Source: Umbilicaria muhlenbergii (taxonomy: Eukaryota > Ascomycota > Lecanoromycetes > Umbilicariales > Umbilicariaceae). From it: 64,000 nt of DNA. Under the pieces are notes generated by a model, which was given only the letters and a program-made list of their open reading frames with translations, was not told where the DNA came from and did no database searches. This document shows, piece after piece, positions 32,946 to 45,480 of the stretch (within the stretch, counting starts at the first letter, position 1; each line of letters starts with the position of its first letter). The stretch is from NCBI GenBank assembly GCA_000611775.1, contig KK106984.1:1270364-1334363 (forward strand). Reading direction: 5' to 3'. A program made the translations under genes and the position numbers.

Positions 32946-35639
32946 ACAAAGAAGTCACCTTCATAGATCACAGAAACTGTCTCATCTTTATGCACAACCT
33001 TAATTGACTATCATAGTTGTGCAACCCTTTGAACACTGTACTCATTTTCAGTCCCTGTTCATCTCTACCACAAATTATTGCAGAAAAGACAAATTGATGT
33101 GAGTTTTAAGGTGAAAGGTTCAGGGTGACAGAATAAACCTTCATGAAGGAAGAGTAAAAAAGATCTTTGACATGACATAATAAATCTGTTAAATATAATT
33201 TGACAGATCAAATGACCTCTAAAAACAAGTGAAAAATGCTTAATTATAAGAACATGACTGAGGGGCATAAACTCTGAAATTCACCCTTAAAGCTGAGCTG
33301 AACAGTGTCATCAACATGACATATTCATTGTGACGTGACTGCTTTTGTCATCAAAGATTCACTTCAGTGGTGAACTGAAGATCTTTTCACAATGTATCAG
33401 CAAAATTCAACAAGATCAGCTCACTGTTGATGCTGCTTAATTCAGCAGTTCATTCAATGAAGAGTCACAGGACTTTAATGCTTGTGATGATTATCAAACC
33501 CTCCTCTTTTGACTGCCCTGGCACCAAAAGAAGATGCTGAAAAACTGAAGCAGAGTCAGAGCAATTGTTTTTAACTTCAGAGTTCAAATAATCACTTTGA
33601 AGTGTATGCAGTTTGTCTAGTCTTCTGTCAGAGCCAGAGAGGTAATTTACAGAGGTGTTAAAAGTAAGGACAGTGCAGCTTCTGAAGCAGAGATGAGTTA
33701 TTTCAGACCTCTGTATTCAGATTTAATAACAGCGCATTCTACATTAACTCTTTAGTGAACATCAGTATGAGAAGAACAAGGGACTTCAAGAAGAGTAAAA
33801 TGCAGCACTTTACTTAAACCCCTTCACCTCAGATCAGATATTCAGTATAAGAACACTTTTAATCTTCAAATTCAGTGCAAGTACAAAGGTACTTCAACCT
33901 GATCTCACAAAATATCAGCAACATTAATCATGATCAATTTCTGCATTCAGTTCAGAAGTATATCACCTTGATCTTGAAAATAAAAGTGACAACACTGACT
34001 GTTGTTTTTAGAACACCTGTTACTGAAGATTAGCATAAACAAGTAATACATACACTTTCTCACCTTTATCATGCTGTTCATCTGTGTATGCTCAAAATTT
34101 TTCAGCCGGCCATTAAAAACGCAGCTTGATGAGACAGAGAATGAATCACAAGACTGTGTTTAAGCATTAAAGCAACTTCATCATGCATGAGCTTAAGCAT
34201 TAATTTATAAGCATGCATTCTTTCTTATGAAATTAACTGCCAATGATCCTGAAAGATCTCATGAGAGAAAGGAGCACATTATTTCTTTATTATATACTTC
34301 ATCATGAGCACTCAAGATACAATCTGAGTGAGGAAGTGTCAAACATGAGAAAAGCAAACAGTTGAGAAAAGTCAGTAAGTAGATCAAGATTCTCTGAATC
34401 ATTGAAATAATAATTCTTTCAGCATGTATCACTAGCATAGTTCAGGTATATAGATATATCAGTTACAGTCATACATGCAGACTCTGTTTCTTAATATCTG
34501 TGAGGTAGCTGCTGCTTTGTTGAGGCACTTTGAAGACTGCAGCTTCTTAACTTCAGCATTTCACTCACTTAATATAACACATAGCAAGGATGCTTCCTGA
34601 ACTTTAATTTAATTATTAAAATCAAAACATCACTTTTTGAAGTTCTTTAACAGTGCTTCTTGTTCAATAAGGCATTTCTCATCCTCAGATTATTAAATAC
34701 TCCTTTGACATCAATGTTCCTGTCATACATGAAACCTCATATATCTTTATGGTATTGAATTTCATCTATTCATGGCGGCAGCAGCAGAGGCGGAGGTGAT
34801 GAAGATGAAGATAAAGGCAGAGGTGACTGAAACAGTGAGGCAGCAGTCAAGAGCAGCTGTAAAGGCAGAGGGAGTGAAAAAGGCAGTGATCAAGAGCTGA
34901 ATTTATGTCATTGTTAATAAAAAGTTCACATAAGAAGCAGGCACGCTGAGGGAAAAGATGAGAACAATGAGTAAACTACATCTGAAATGTATAAATAAAG
35001 GCAGGATTATGAGGGTTATATGAGGGTCATGAGGGTCATGAGAGTCAGAGAGTCATTTTAGTAATTTTAAAGTTTTGAGAGTTATTCTAGAAATAAAATA
35101 CTTTTTAAGAGTCAATTTAGACATTTACTGTTTCAGAAATTGAAAACTTTTTGAGGGTCAATTCAGATATTTACTGATTATAATAATAAGCTGCATTTTT
35201 TCACATTTTCTTGAAATACGCCTGCATTTTGACCTCTGAATTTACATTGAGAAAAAAGTCAAGGAACATGAAGCTGATGTCATTTTAAAGCTGAAAGATG
35301 AACAGGAGATATCATCAAGAAACATAAATTAATTAAAATGCATTCACTCAAAGTAAAGCATGAGTGAAGAATAAATTAATAAGAAAGTGTTAGGAGCCTG
35401 CACAGAGTTGATATCATATGAGTGTAATTCAATTAAAACAATAAGTACAGGGAGCAGATATGATGATAACATAATCAGAGCACTAACATATGAAGTTAAA
35501 CTCAATGCATAAATCATAACATGCAATGCATGATCATAACAGAAAGCTTTAAACTCACAACAATAATAAGAGATCAGAGAAAGAAGATCTGAAGTTAAAC
35601 ATTATCAGAAATTAAACTGAAATTTCATCATCACAGTCA
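32946..35639. other. AT-rich interval, nothing recognised
   Basis: Contains one half of a short dispersed repeat (33,318-33,365). A small purine-rich patch with CpG at 34,770-34,880 (ggcggcagcagcagaggcgg) stands out from its surroundings. It also has gagggtcatgagggtcatgag repeats at about 35,010-35,060. No domain-like translation was found. Confidence 0.45.
33318..33365 (+). repeat. Short dispersed repeat (partner at 42,212-42,262)
   Basis: The segment gacatattcattgtgacgtg followed by actgcttttgtcatcaaaga recurs at 42,212-42,262 in the same orientation with few differences, mostly transitions. The flanks are not obviously alike. Family unknown. Confidence 0.5.
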
Positions 35640-36064
35640 ATGTTCTCTTCTTTTTGATTCTTATCATCTTCATCATCTGCATCATTCTCATCATCTTCAT
35701 TATTCACGTCATTCTCATTATCTGTGTCATTTAAATCATTATCATCATTATCATCATTTTCACACTCCTCACTCCTGTACTCATCCTTTCAATCATCATT
35801 CACAAAGCTGTTGTCATCAACTTGATCAAGTTTATCCTCAGCTTTATCATCACTGTTAGCATCATTAATCTCAGTATCAGTTTCCTTCATCTGCTGATTT
35901 TTCTCTGTCTCTTGAATATGTTCTTTGTCTTGTTCATGACCTTTAATATGCATGTCTGCTTTGCATTTTATCTGTTTCAGTACCTCCTCAACTTGAGCCT
36001 GCAAGATCTTTTTGAACACCTTTTGATAAATGATGAGTCTCTCTTTTCTCACTGCATTCAGCAC
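35640..36064 (-). pseudogene. Unidentified minus-strand frame with acidic tail
   Basis: On the minus strand, MLNAVRKERLIIYQKVFKKI opens at 36,064 and runs into a charged, probably coiled stretch. Past one interruption it continues with an Asp/Asn/Glu-rich tail to about 35,640. The plus strand carries an equally long hydrophobic frame, but the charged reading is more protein-like. Such tails occur in many nuclear proteins, so no function can be given. Confidence 0.35.
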
Positions 36065-37274
36065 TACCTTGAATCAATTAATTTAATTAAAAATTGATTG
36101 TGAGGCTCTCATCAACTTCACTGAAGAGATTTTGTAGCGCAGACTGATGAGGGAACAGGTTGAGCTAAGAGAGAGATAATTATTCAAATGAAGTGATAAG
36201 CTCACAGCCTCTTTTTGTTGACATATTCTGTGTTTATTTTTCTCTTCTTCTGCTGAAGCATCCTCTTGTTCACTGCACAGCTTGAGGTGTTTTCAATACA
36301 TTCTTGACATGAGACAGAGAGTGTGAGGAAGGTCTGTCTCAGTGTATTTATTTATCTGTTGAGTGAATCTGAGCTTTCAGAGTAGAAGCAAGTTGTTATA
36401 ATTTCTCTTTTTCAATTGATTCATGTTGTTTGATGCTTGAGGTGAGGGTTGAGAAGGTGTTTAAATATAATGAATTTTGATTATAGTCAGCTGCTATAAG
36501 GTATCAATATGATGCTTAGCATTGTTGCTAAACAGCTTGATCACTTTTATAAAGATTAAATAAATTATTTATGTAATTCTGATGACTCTTCTGTGAAGTT
36601 TCAGTTCTTACTTCATCTTATAAAGCTTCAGTTCTGATCTTTCTCTTATATTCAATAATGAGACCTCCTCTCACCTCAGTCATATCAAACAGATTCCTCA
36701 AAAACCTCTAAGCACTGAAGCTTGTTGAGTCAGGAAAGGTAGAAAGTAGAATAATTATAAACTCAACTTGATGACAGTCAAGAACAAGCTGTGAAGAATA
36801 ATTATGCACATCATCAGAGAATTTGAGAAGAAGTGTGAAGTCAATGATTTAACAGCTTTTCCTCATCACCTCAGACTCACTTTTGGTGGTGAAATTCTTG
36901 ACTCACTTGATGGTGAAGTTCTTGATTCAGTTGATGATGAATCAGATGTCAGCTTTAAGATACATCAGACATCTCCTCTGAACAAGAGTTATATGTTTGC
37001 TTCACAGTGAATAGGTGAAATTCAACAACAAACAGCATTCAATAATGATGTGTGATGACTCTTCATTTCAAGCAGTCACTGATTCAATTGCTGCTTCACA
37101 GGTACTAAAGCCTTCTTATATCCTCTGCAATCTGTTTTTAAGAGATTTCAAGCAGGCTGAACTGAATTTGAAGATCTTGTGTAATAACAAACAAATGTAT
37201 CTGAAAGCTCAGCAACTTTCTTTTAATTCATATTGCAGCTCTGTATTTCAGCATCAAGTTATCATCACAGTCAG
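36065..37274. other. AT-rich interval with short plus-strand frames
   Basis: Two neighbouring open frames (36,804-37,010 and 37,015-37,296) have protein-like composition but no recognisable motif. The second runs into TIR-element copy B, so its end belongs to the repeat. Confidence 0.35.
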
Positions 37275-38172
37275 CATCAGCAATTTAGCAAGTTAGCTCT
37301 GAGTTAGTTTTTAGCACTTTGAGCGCTCTGAGCTTCTGATCTCATGTCTCAGCTAACAGCCGCTCTTAGCACCCTTTGAGCGCTTTGAGCTCAACCTTAA
37401 ATCTTGAGCGGAACATCAAAATTTTGCGATAAAAAAACAGTTATTAAAACAATTGTTTAAACAAGTACACACACAGTGTTATAATAACAGTAAAACTTAT
37501 AATAAGTAAACTTTTGCTAAAATTCACTTTTCTGCAATAAAAAATCATGATTTGTTGAGTCTGAAAGCACTGTATAAGTGTTGAGTTCTGAATATTTAAA
37601 GAACTTCAAGATTTTCATCACTTAAAAATCTACACACTTTAATAACTTTTGCACCTCAACAGATATGAAGAAACTTTCAATGCACAAGTTATAAAGAACA
37701 GTATTCTCTATTAATGTTAAACTAAAAGTTTCTTCATAACTGCTGTTGCTGTTAAGTTATATTTAATTCAAGTTAAGTTATATTTAATTCAAGTTTTCAA
37801 CAGCGAAAAATCTTTCAAAAAAAGTCACATACTTTGAATAACTATTGCGCTTTTATACTTATAATATAACTTTCAGTTTATAAGGTGTAGAGAATAAGCT
37901 GTTTAAGAGTTTTCTGATACAAAGTTTCTTTTTATGTGTTGTTGTTATTGAGTTATTCAAAAAGTCATTAAAAATCTGTTTATTAATGTTGTAATTTTCA
38001 TCACTGAAAGTTTGAAATCAATATAACTTTTTAACAACAACAGTTATAAAAAAACTTCAAGTTATAAAACTGTTTAATGTATGAGCTCATTTACTGCTCA
38101 GAGAGTGCTCTGAGCGCATAAAGTACTATTAACTAAAACCTTATTTTTGAGCGGGCTGCCAAGTTGCGGATG
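37275..38172 (+). repeat. 1-kb TIR element, copy B
   Basis: Starts CATCAGCAATTTAGCA and ends TGCCAAGTTGCGGATG, which are inverted repeats of each other at 13 of 16 positions. It is nearly identical to copies A and C over most of its length and keeps several CpG sites. It has one copy of the internal TTGAATAACTATTGCGC arm (about 37,838); the inverted partner arm and about 190 bp present in C are missing. A 21-bp unit is duplicated in tandem at 37,751-37,792. No coding sequence. Confidence 0.85.
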
Positions 38173-40161
38173 AGTCTTCTTTCATTGAGTTAAATCAGGG
38201 TGTTCACAGAGGTGAATATATTTGCTGATAATGATTTATCACTTCAACATGTGTTCTGAAGTATTGATTGCTGCACTCTTTGCAAACAATAGTTTCAAAA
38301 TAGCTGTATGCACTGAGGTCATTGAAGTCAACTTCATCACTGACATTGAGATTTCTGAACTTGATGAACAGGCATCAGCTGAGGTGTATGAAGCTTTCAG
38401 TGTCACTGCTTTCATCTCATTACAGAGTTTACTTTTATCTTCTACAGCATCACCTGTCTCTCAGACAGGTTTCAGCACTGTTAACAGACTTGCTTTTACT
38501 GTTGAATGAATGAATCAGACCACTGATGCTTTTCAAGAGATCTCATTATATCATCACAACAAGCATCATGTCAATCATTCTGCTTCAGATGTTGAATGAA
38601 GTCTGAAATTAATCTTATGAGCTCACAGTAAGGCTAGCTCTTGTGAATTTAATGAGGATTTGTAAGTCATTATTTGTCAATTAATTACTCTGAGTTCTAA
38701 AACTCATCTAGGCCAGAATCATCCTCAGATGTCAGTATAAACATTGCAGGAGATGAATATCATTCTGAATTTAATAACAAAGAGCTTTCAAATTCCTCTG
38801 AGATAATCACAAGTTAATGATATAATGATGAAGTCAATCAGTACTCAGGCTATGATATCACAGACCTTGATGTTTCACAGATTAATGAATTTAATACCTG
38901 AGGTCACTTTTCACAAGTGATTTAACTTTTCACAACTCACATCAGTTGTGATATTGTGAAGAACTGTCCTCTCAGCAGCTCTGATTTGTCATAATGATTC
39001 AATGTTTGCCTTTATTCACCTTCACTGCAGGTAATTATAAGGGTTATTTTAATAAAATTCAGAAGCCTCAAGGTGACCTGTTCATTCAACTCAATGATGT
39101 TAAATAATCATTGATTGATTGTGCTGCTTGAAGCAAGCCTCAGCAGTGATGATAATACAGAAGTAGATAAATGTACTACAGACATAAATTTTAACATTCT
39201 CATTCAATGACTGTACAACTCAATTATAAGCTCATTTTAATTTGATCACTGATTTCATCTGTATCTCCTCTGTGAACTGCGGCATCTACAGCCTTTAGAT
39301 TCTCATGCACATCATACTTGTGTCTTGCATTCACTCCTTGTTGATTTGTCCTCATGAAGCTTGTTAATCCTCAGATCTGTCTCTCATCTGAAGCTTCATC
39401 ATCAACCTTAACATTCTTTCTTTGACTTAAAATTTGTTAACAATTCTTCATTTCTATTCTACTTTTTTCTGCAATCTTAAACATCTCTAAAACTTTCCTC
39501 CTTAATGTCTTCAATTCAATAAATTCTTACCTTCAAAACTAACCTCTTTAAAGTTAATCTCTGCAACATGTTATCTACTGATCAGTGCAGATCCTTATCT
39601 CTTCACATGTATTATATGTGATTGAAAATAAAGTGTGAATCTGACATTGTATAAGCCTCATCTACAATCTTCAACTGAATTCTTTCACTTCAGTTCTGAC
39701 TGTTTAACTTTCTTTAAGTTTGAATGCTCTCTGCTCTCATCTGACATATTCATTATGACTTAAGTTAACAGAAATGACATCAGTCTTTCTGTACTTAACA
39801 GTGCTGAGTCACACAGATTTTAACACCTTTAAGACAACAGTTAAATGAAATGATAACTATGTAGTTCACTGATAACAAGCTGAATTAAAAGACTAAACTG
39901 TGAGACTTGAAGCAATGAATGAAAGGGTGTCAGATCTGAAGCAGGTAATTGCTGCATCAGAAATGACTTTTTCTTAATTCCTTCATGTTTAATCTTGTTA
40001 AACTTTCAACTTGAGTTTGTTTAAAATAAACTTCATTTGATATCTGTTGTCCCTTGACTGTTAATCTTGAGTTATACTTAAAATTTAAAACCTCATATCA
40101 ATACTGTGAAGGAAAGAAGTGTGCAGCACAGTTATAAACATTTAAGATATCACTTGCAAAT
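38173..40161. other. AT-rich interval with a short unidentified frame
   Basis: A plus-strand frame at 38,222-38,509 looks protein-like (FITDIEISELDEQASAEVYE) but matches nothing known to me. The rest, 38,600-40,160, shows no recognisable domain or repeat. Confidence 0.35.
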
Positions 40162-41058
40162 ATGCTCATCATGAGCTTTACACTACTACTGTTCTCTGCT
40201 ACAGCAGTGTCATGAAATAACTTTACTGATAATGCCTGCATGTCAGAAGATATAGTAATATGTTTTACTGAACAGTTTCAAGTATGTGTCAGCAGAGTCT
40301 GATCTGTAAAGATGCTCCTTGCACAAGATATCACCTGCAACATCTTCAGTGACAGCTTCACAGGCTCAACTGACAGCTTAATTAAAATTATCATGCACAG
40401 TGCAGGTGCTGTTCCTTTCATCATTTTCTCAAAGAGCCTCATCTTCAGCAGCTCACAACTTGTTTTCTTAAGATTCTACTCTGACCTCACCTTCAATTTC
40501 ACTTCTCAGTCTCTGTGAATCTCCTTTGACTCACTGTGAAATCTCAATAAAGACGTGTGTGAGCTCAATTCAGATGATATGACACAGCTTATTCATGATG
40601 ATATCTTGCAGATTGCCTTTGAATTCAATGTTGATGAGTACATGATCTTCACTGTAGTTCTTCAGGAATCCACGTGTCTATTGTCAGCTCTCATCATAAA
40701 CAACAGTGTGAATAATACTGAACTTGTGCAATCACACAATGACGTCAGTTACACTGACAAGGCTTCAATTTTACAAATGATCAAGAATGAGACTGAAGAT
40801 ACTTACTGAAAAGGTGTTGATGATGAAAACAGCCTGCAGCAGCTTGTTGCAAGATATGATGTTTATGATGAATTAAGAGCATATAATTCAGGGGATCTTG
40901 AGGTTAATAAAGAGAATTTGAGCTCAACAAGTGTGAGGACCTCAGGCTACATTAGTAATGTGATTAATAAACTTGTTGAGGTGAAAATTGTGCATTAAAA
41001 GAGGCCAAATTATTACCTGCATTTCAATGTAATCAACGTAGAGGAAGCTCAATTATAG
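40162..41058 (+). pseudogene. Secreted-type protein remnant, unidentified
   Basis: The frame starts at 40,162 with MLIMSFTLLLFSATAVS, a convincing signal peptide, followed by a segment with several Cys (NACM, ICFTE, QVCV, ITCNIF) and then a long polar region rich in Asn, Asp and Ser up to about 41,058. Length and layout fit a secreted or surface protein of roughly 300 residues. No transmembrane anchor or known domain was seen. The frame is interrupted and the copy is a fossil. I make no claim on function. Confidence 0.45.
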
Positions 41059-43510
41059 ACTTAATAAATAATTCACATAAAATATTATCAAGTGGCTGTG
41101 ACTTCAGGATTCACAGTGTTCTCATTAATTAAAAAGTGAGCCTCAAAAGCGTATATACACACATTCATCTCAACATCATGGATAAAATCTGAGTCTGTGA
41201 AATCAAGATGTTGAGTGTCCCTCAGATAAAAGCTCATGCATGTTTATTTACTGTATTACTCATTAATATATGTATGCTTCTTGCCATGATGCAGGCTTCT
41301 GTTGAAAGTGAGTCTTTTTCAGAGTCATGATCAGGGCCAATTAGTCAATAAAATCACGTTGAAAAGCAGCATTGAGTGAGTTCAGGAAGTAGCAGTCACT
41401 TTGTATTTAACTCATCAAATCATGAAAGTTCTAGTTTATTCATGAAGGATGAGTTGATTGATGATGCAACTGTAGTCACTTCATAAAGGTTGAATATTCA
41501 GACACAATCAGATCAGAGCTTACTGTCATTAGTATTAATTTGAGGCTTATGCATTCAGAAATAATCTCACTGCCATGAGATCACTTTTCATACAATTATT
41601 CAGTGATAACATCAGTCAAGTTCTACAGTTTCTTTTATGTGATACCTGAACCTTATGATAATTTATCTCACTTTTGCAGTCAACCCAAATTGCTACTGCA
41701 GGTTTAGGCTTTTTGTGTGATGAATCTCTCAAGCTGAGAGACTGAGCCTGTTTAACTTCATGAGACTGTGATGTTGAAGACATATTCTGAGGCAAGATTA
41801 TGACTTGAGCAGGATCATAAACACTGCATTAAAGTTCTTTATTAATTAATTATGAACTTCATCTTCTTCTGACTTCTTCAAGGTCTCTGTTCACTTCTGA
41901 TTGACTGCATTCAACTTCTTCATTTAATAAATCAAACTGAGAACCTTTTAAATAGTTTTTGTACTTAAAATGCTGTGATAGTGTGATCAGGAATTTGAGG
42001 GCTTTCATTTTAATGTTAATGATTGTGAAATGTCCTTATCATATCTTATTGAGCAAGTTGTTGAAATTGTATAAGTAAATAGAGGCCAGCTCAATTTATA
42101 TTAATTTAATTAAATATCACACTAAATAATAATAAATGAATGTGTAGAAAGAAGTTGAGTCTTTTAAGCTGTAAAAACCTATGCAATTTGAGAGCATCTC
42201 ACTTAAGCTTAAATCATGACATACTCTCATGATGTGACTGCATTTTGTCATCAAAGACTCACTTTCTCATTCCTCTTGCTCACTGAAGATTGCTCTGCAC
42301 ATATGTTTCTTTGAAAGTAAATTGAACGCTATCAAGCAATGAATCAGTGAAATTTAACACAAGTGAGGGCTCAGCCTCATCAGAAGAAAATTTTCAAATA
42401 TCAAGTTAAAATGTGTGAGTGACAGGGAATTTTGAACAAAAGATCAACAGATAAACAAAAGCATGAACTGAGAACTAAAGTTATCAAAATAGTTTGTTAA
42501 CAAGAGAATCACAAAAGCAGTAAAGTGTTTCAGCAGAGCACAGATGAGGTAAGAAGATGTTGATGAAGTGATTATAAGATTAATGTTCTTCTCTTTTCAA
42601 GCAAAGTGATTAGTGCAACTGCAGAAGCTCAAGAACATTCTCTTTAAAATAAAGATTAAATGATAAAAGTGAGCAGCATTTGATGCAATGCAATAATAAC
42701 AAAGCAAAAGGTATAAATCTTGAGGTTATATTAACTTCAATTTGTTGTGAATTTACAGCTGAAGCATATCTTAAAACATTTCATAAATGACTCTCTCTCA
42801 CATTTAACCTGATTCCTGAGCCTTTGAAGTGTTGAGTTTTTTTATCAGTTTCATCATATCAGTCATCTGCTTTGTCAACATGATGTTTTACTCTCTCAGC
42901 TGTGTCATCTCATGAATCAATGAGCTTTGCGCTCCTGAATCTTGATTGATGAAAACTTTAATGATAAAGTTTAACTCTTCTGAATCAGTCTCCTTCTGTT
43001 CAACAATCTTTATGAGTCTTTTAGGTGAAATGTTTCAAGGATATTTCAACTCTCAGTCATCATAATAAGCTTTTGTATCAGCCTTCATGTTATCTTTCTC
43101 ACATATGTTTATTAAGTTAAAATAAGTTATCCATGTGTGTTCCTCATTGAGTAAAGTCATGATATTGATAAGTGAATGATGAGACTTGTAATTCTTATCT
43201 TTGAGCAATGTTCTGATATGAATTGATTTGCATGCAACATGAATAATTTCTTCATAATTAACAAAGTTCTTTCTACAGTATTTGCGGGCATTCTCTCTGA
43301 CAATCACTTTTTAATTTCACTTTAAGTAAGCTTCATCAGCTGAAAGCCTGATCTCCTTCTTAGTTCAGACTTCACAGGTCAGTACATCATTGATCATCAT
43401 TTTTATATAATATCAGTGACCTTTTAACATCTCTTGACATTTTAAGATTAATTTCAGCTTCCTGATCAGGCCTGTTTATTATTTATTAATCATAAATGTC
43501 CTTCCTCCTT
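41059..43510. other. AT-rich interval with a minus-strand frame of unknown family
   Basis: A minus-strand frame at 43,307-43,053 (RENARKYCRKNFVNYEEIIH, then TWITYFNLINICEK) reads like real protein and probably continues to about 42,890, but I recognise no family. The rest (41,060-42,880) shows nothing apart from one half of the short dispersed repeat at 42,212-42,262. Confidence 0.35.
42212..42262 (+). repeat. Short dispersed repeat (partner at 33,318-33,365)
   Basis: Contains gatgtgactgcattttgtca tcaaagactcact, matching the segment at 33,318 apart from a few transitions and one small indel. Confidence 0.5.
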
Positions 43511-43529
43511 GCGCTGACTCAGATAAAAC

Positions 43530-44278
43530 TCATGACTCAGGATAACCTTGTTTCTGATTGAAGTTTTTTAAAAAGTTATTAATTTTGTTCATCTTCTGTC
43601 TTGCAGCAGTGTCTGCAGGATTCTTTTCTAATAAGTCATGATAAGGTTTTGCTGACTGAAATTTATCAAGGAATATCAGAATATCAATGAAAGTCTTGAT
43701 TTTATCACTCTCAGAAACAGACTCTGCATCATTCATGTTATGATTCTTGATGATATCATTCAGCTCTTCTAATTTGTCCTTGACCTCAGGTTGAGTTGAA
43801 TCTTTCATAAAGTTGTTTAAATGTAGCTGAGCTTCTTCATATATCCTCTGAAGAAAGTCCTTTCAGGGAAGAGTGCTCAATGAATCAGTCATCTTAAACT
43901 TCATCTTCATAAGATCAACATCTTGTTCACTGATGTCAAGACTCTCATTGTTGAGACTGAGCTTTTTTCTCACTTCTTTGACCTCTATAATGTTACTGAT
44001 TGTAAGTGCAACTTATCAAGCAGCAACACTCACCAGATGTTTAATGATGCAGCACACTTATGATTGTACACTTCACTGAAATGTTTAATCTTGTTACTCT
44101 TGAGATCTGTTAACACAGTCAGCTTATTATAAGCCTTATGAACAGCTTCTTTTGAAGAATCTCTTTTCACTCTGAGGATTTAAGAGTATGCTGTAAGCTT
44201 ACACTTCAACACTCTTGTCACTGCAAGTGCTTTTTTGCTGTCAGGTATCACTCTATTTTTTTCAATTCTGCTTGACAT
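43530..44278 (-). pseudogene. Possible DnaJ (J-domain) protein fossil
   Basis: From Met 44,278 on the minus strand, the frame gives VTRVLKCKLTAYS, then ILRVKRDSSKEAVHKAYNKL, then a short loop and an Asn/Lys/His segment. This resembles the helix I-II part of J-domains (Y.iLgV.r.as..eIkkAYrkL). The diagnostic HPD loop is not intact: the equivalent positions read TDLKSNK. A downstream frame (43,808-43,530) is charged, with DKFQSAKPYHDLLEKNPADT, and could be the C-terminal part. J-proteins activate Hsp70 ATPase. The match rests on one helix pair, so chance resemblance or another helical domain remains possible. Confidence 0.4.
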
Positions 44279-44955
44279 TATAGTTTAACTCAGTACTGTC
44301 TTTGATGTCTTGACAGTCATCTTGTCTTTCATGAGTGCGTCACTTGACTCAGGTGAGTTCATAGTCTTTAAATTAATTAACTTTACTCATTTTAATTCAT
44401 CTGCTCAAATTCAATCCTCATCTGCTTCAGGTGTTGACTCAGGTGTTAAAATGTCAAGTACATCTTAAACAGTTTTGTTGACCTCAAGGTCTGAGTTAGC
44501 ACTGACAGTCATCATGATGAATCAGCAAGCTTGATGTGAGTCATGTCAAAAGGTTAAAAATTTTAAATCAGAAGATGTTGAGTCTGTTTAAAGATCAGAT
44601 CAATTAATCTTGTCTTTCAAATTTCTGTTTTCTCTGAATCATGTGGATACAAGCAGAGTATTTATAGTAGAATTTGAGAGAAGTCAGTCAATGAGCAGAA
44701 GTGTCAATTTTAATCAGATTGTGAAGTATTTTAATTCATAAACAACTTCTTGAGAATATATTCATAACAGGTTGTATAAGATTCAAAATAGTAACTGCAC
44801 TCAGCTTATCAATAAAGAGGATGTCTTTCCTTCACATACAAGTTCAATGCATTATGAATATGAAAACACAAAGGTTTCTGACATTATTGATATTGTGAAT
44901 TTCTAGAATGTGAGTGGTACAGGTTTGATCAAAACATAATTAATCAACTGTCAAT
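44279..44955. other. AT-rich interval, nothing recognised
   Basis: No domain-like translation or repeat was noticed. It lies upstream of the minus-strand J-domain-like fossil. Confidence 0.4.
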
Positions 44956-45480
44956 CAGTGAAGTGAAGGAAACACTAAAAATCATTAATATTAAAGTCAA
45001 TATATCATGAAATTCAACAATCATCAATTCAAGTGTGCAAGTGTCAGTCAGCATCTCAGAAGCATCTTTAAACACTGATTCAATTCTTAATTTCACAAAA
45101 GCAGCAGAAATCTTGATTGAATTCAGCAGTCACAGTACAATCACACTCACATTCACTCAATTAATAATTGCAGGATCATCTGGTGGAGCACAGATTCAAT
45201 CAGTGTTCAACACAGGTAAAGATGAGATCAAATTAACAAACTTCTTGAGGACTGACTTTCAACTGATTAATTCTGCTCTTACAGCAAGTCTATCATGGGA
45301 TTTGTGACATATAAACAGCAGCCTCAGGGTGACTGATGTTCTGACATCAACAGTGCAAGCCACTCCTTCACAGTTTTCAGGAAAGGCGCTGACAAAGAAT
45401 GTTTCAAGGGACAACATTAATTTGCTGCTCACTCTTTGCTGCATTATAGGAATCTTCCTCTACAGATAGACATAATTAGA
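44956..45480 (+). pseudogene. Unidentified coding remnant, Ser/Thr-rich with a hydrophobic segment
   Basis: The plus-strand frame (open 45,035-45,307) reads VSVSISEASLNTDSILNFTK, then FTQLIIAGSSGGAQIQSVFN. Past an interruption it gives a hydrophobic stretch near 45,420-45,470 (LLLTLCCIIGIFLY) that could be a membrane helix. This suggests an extracellular Ser/Thr-rich part plus an anchor, but no family was recognised. Confidence 0.3.

Noticed and set aside
32517-32995. Lys/Ser-rich proteins in the palindromic minisatellite
   Set aside because: Both strands give equally long repetitive frames, which is expected from the repeat itself.
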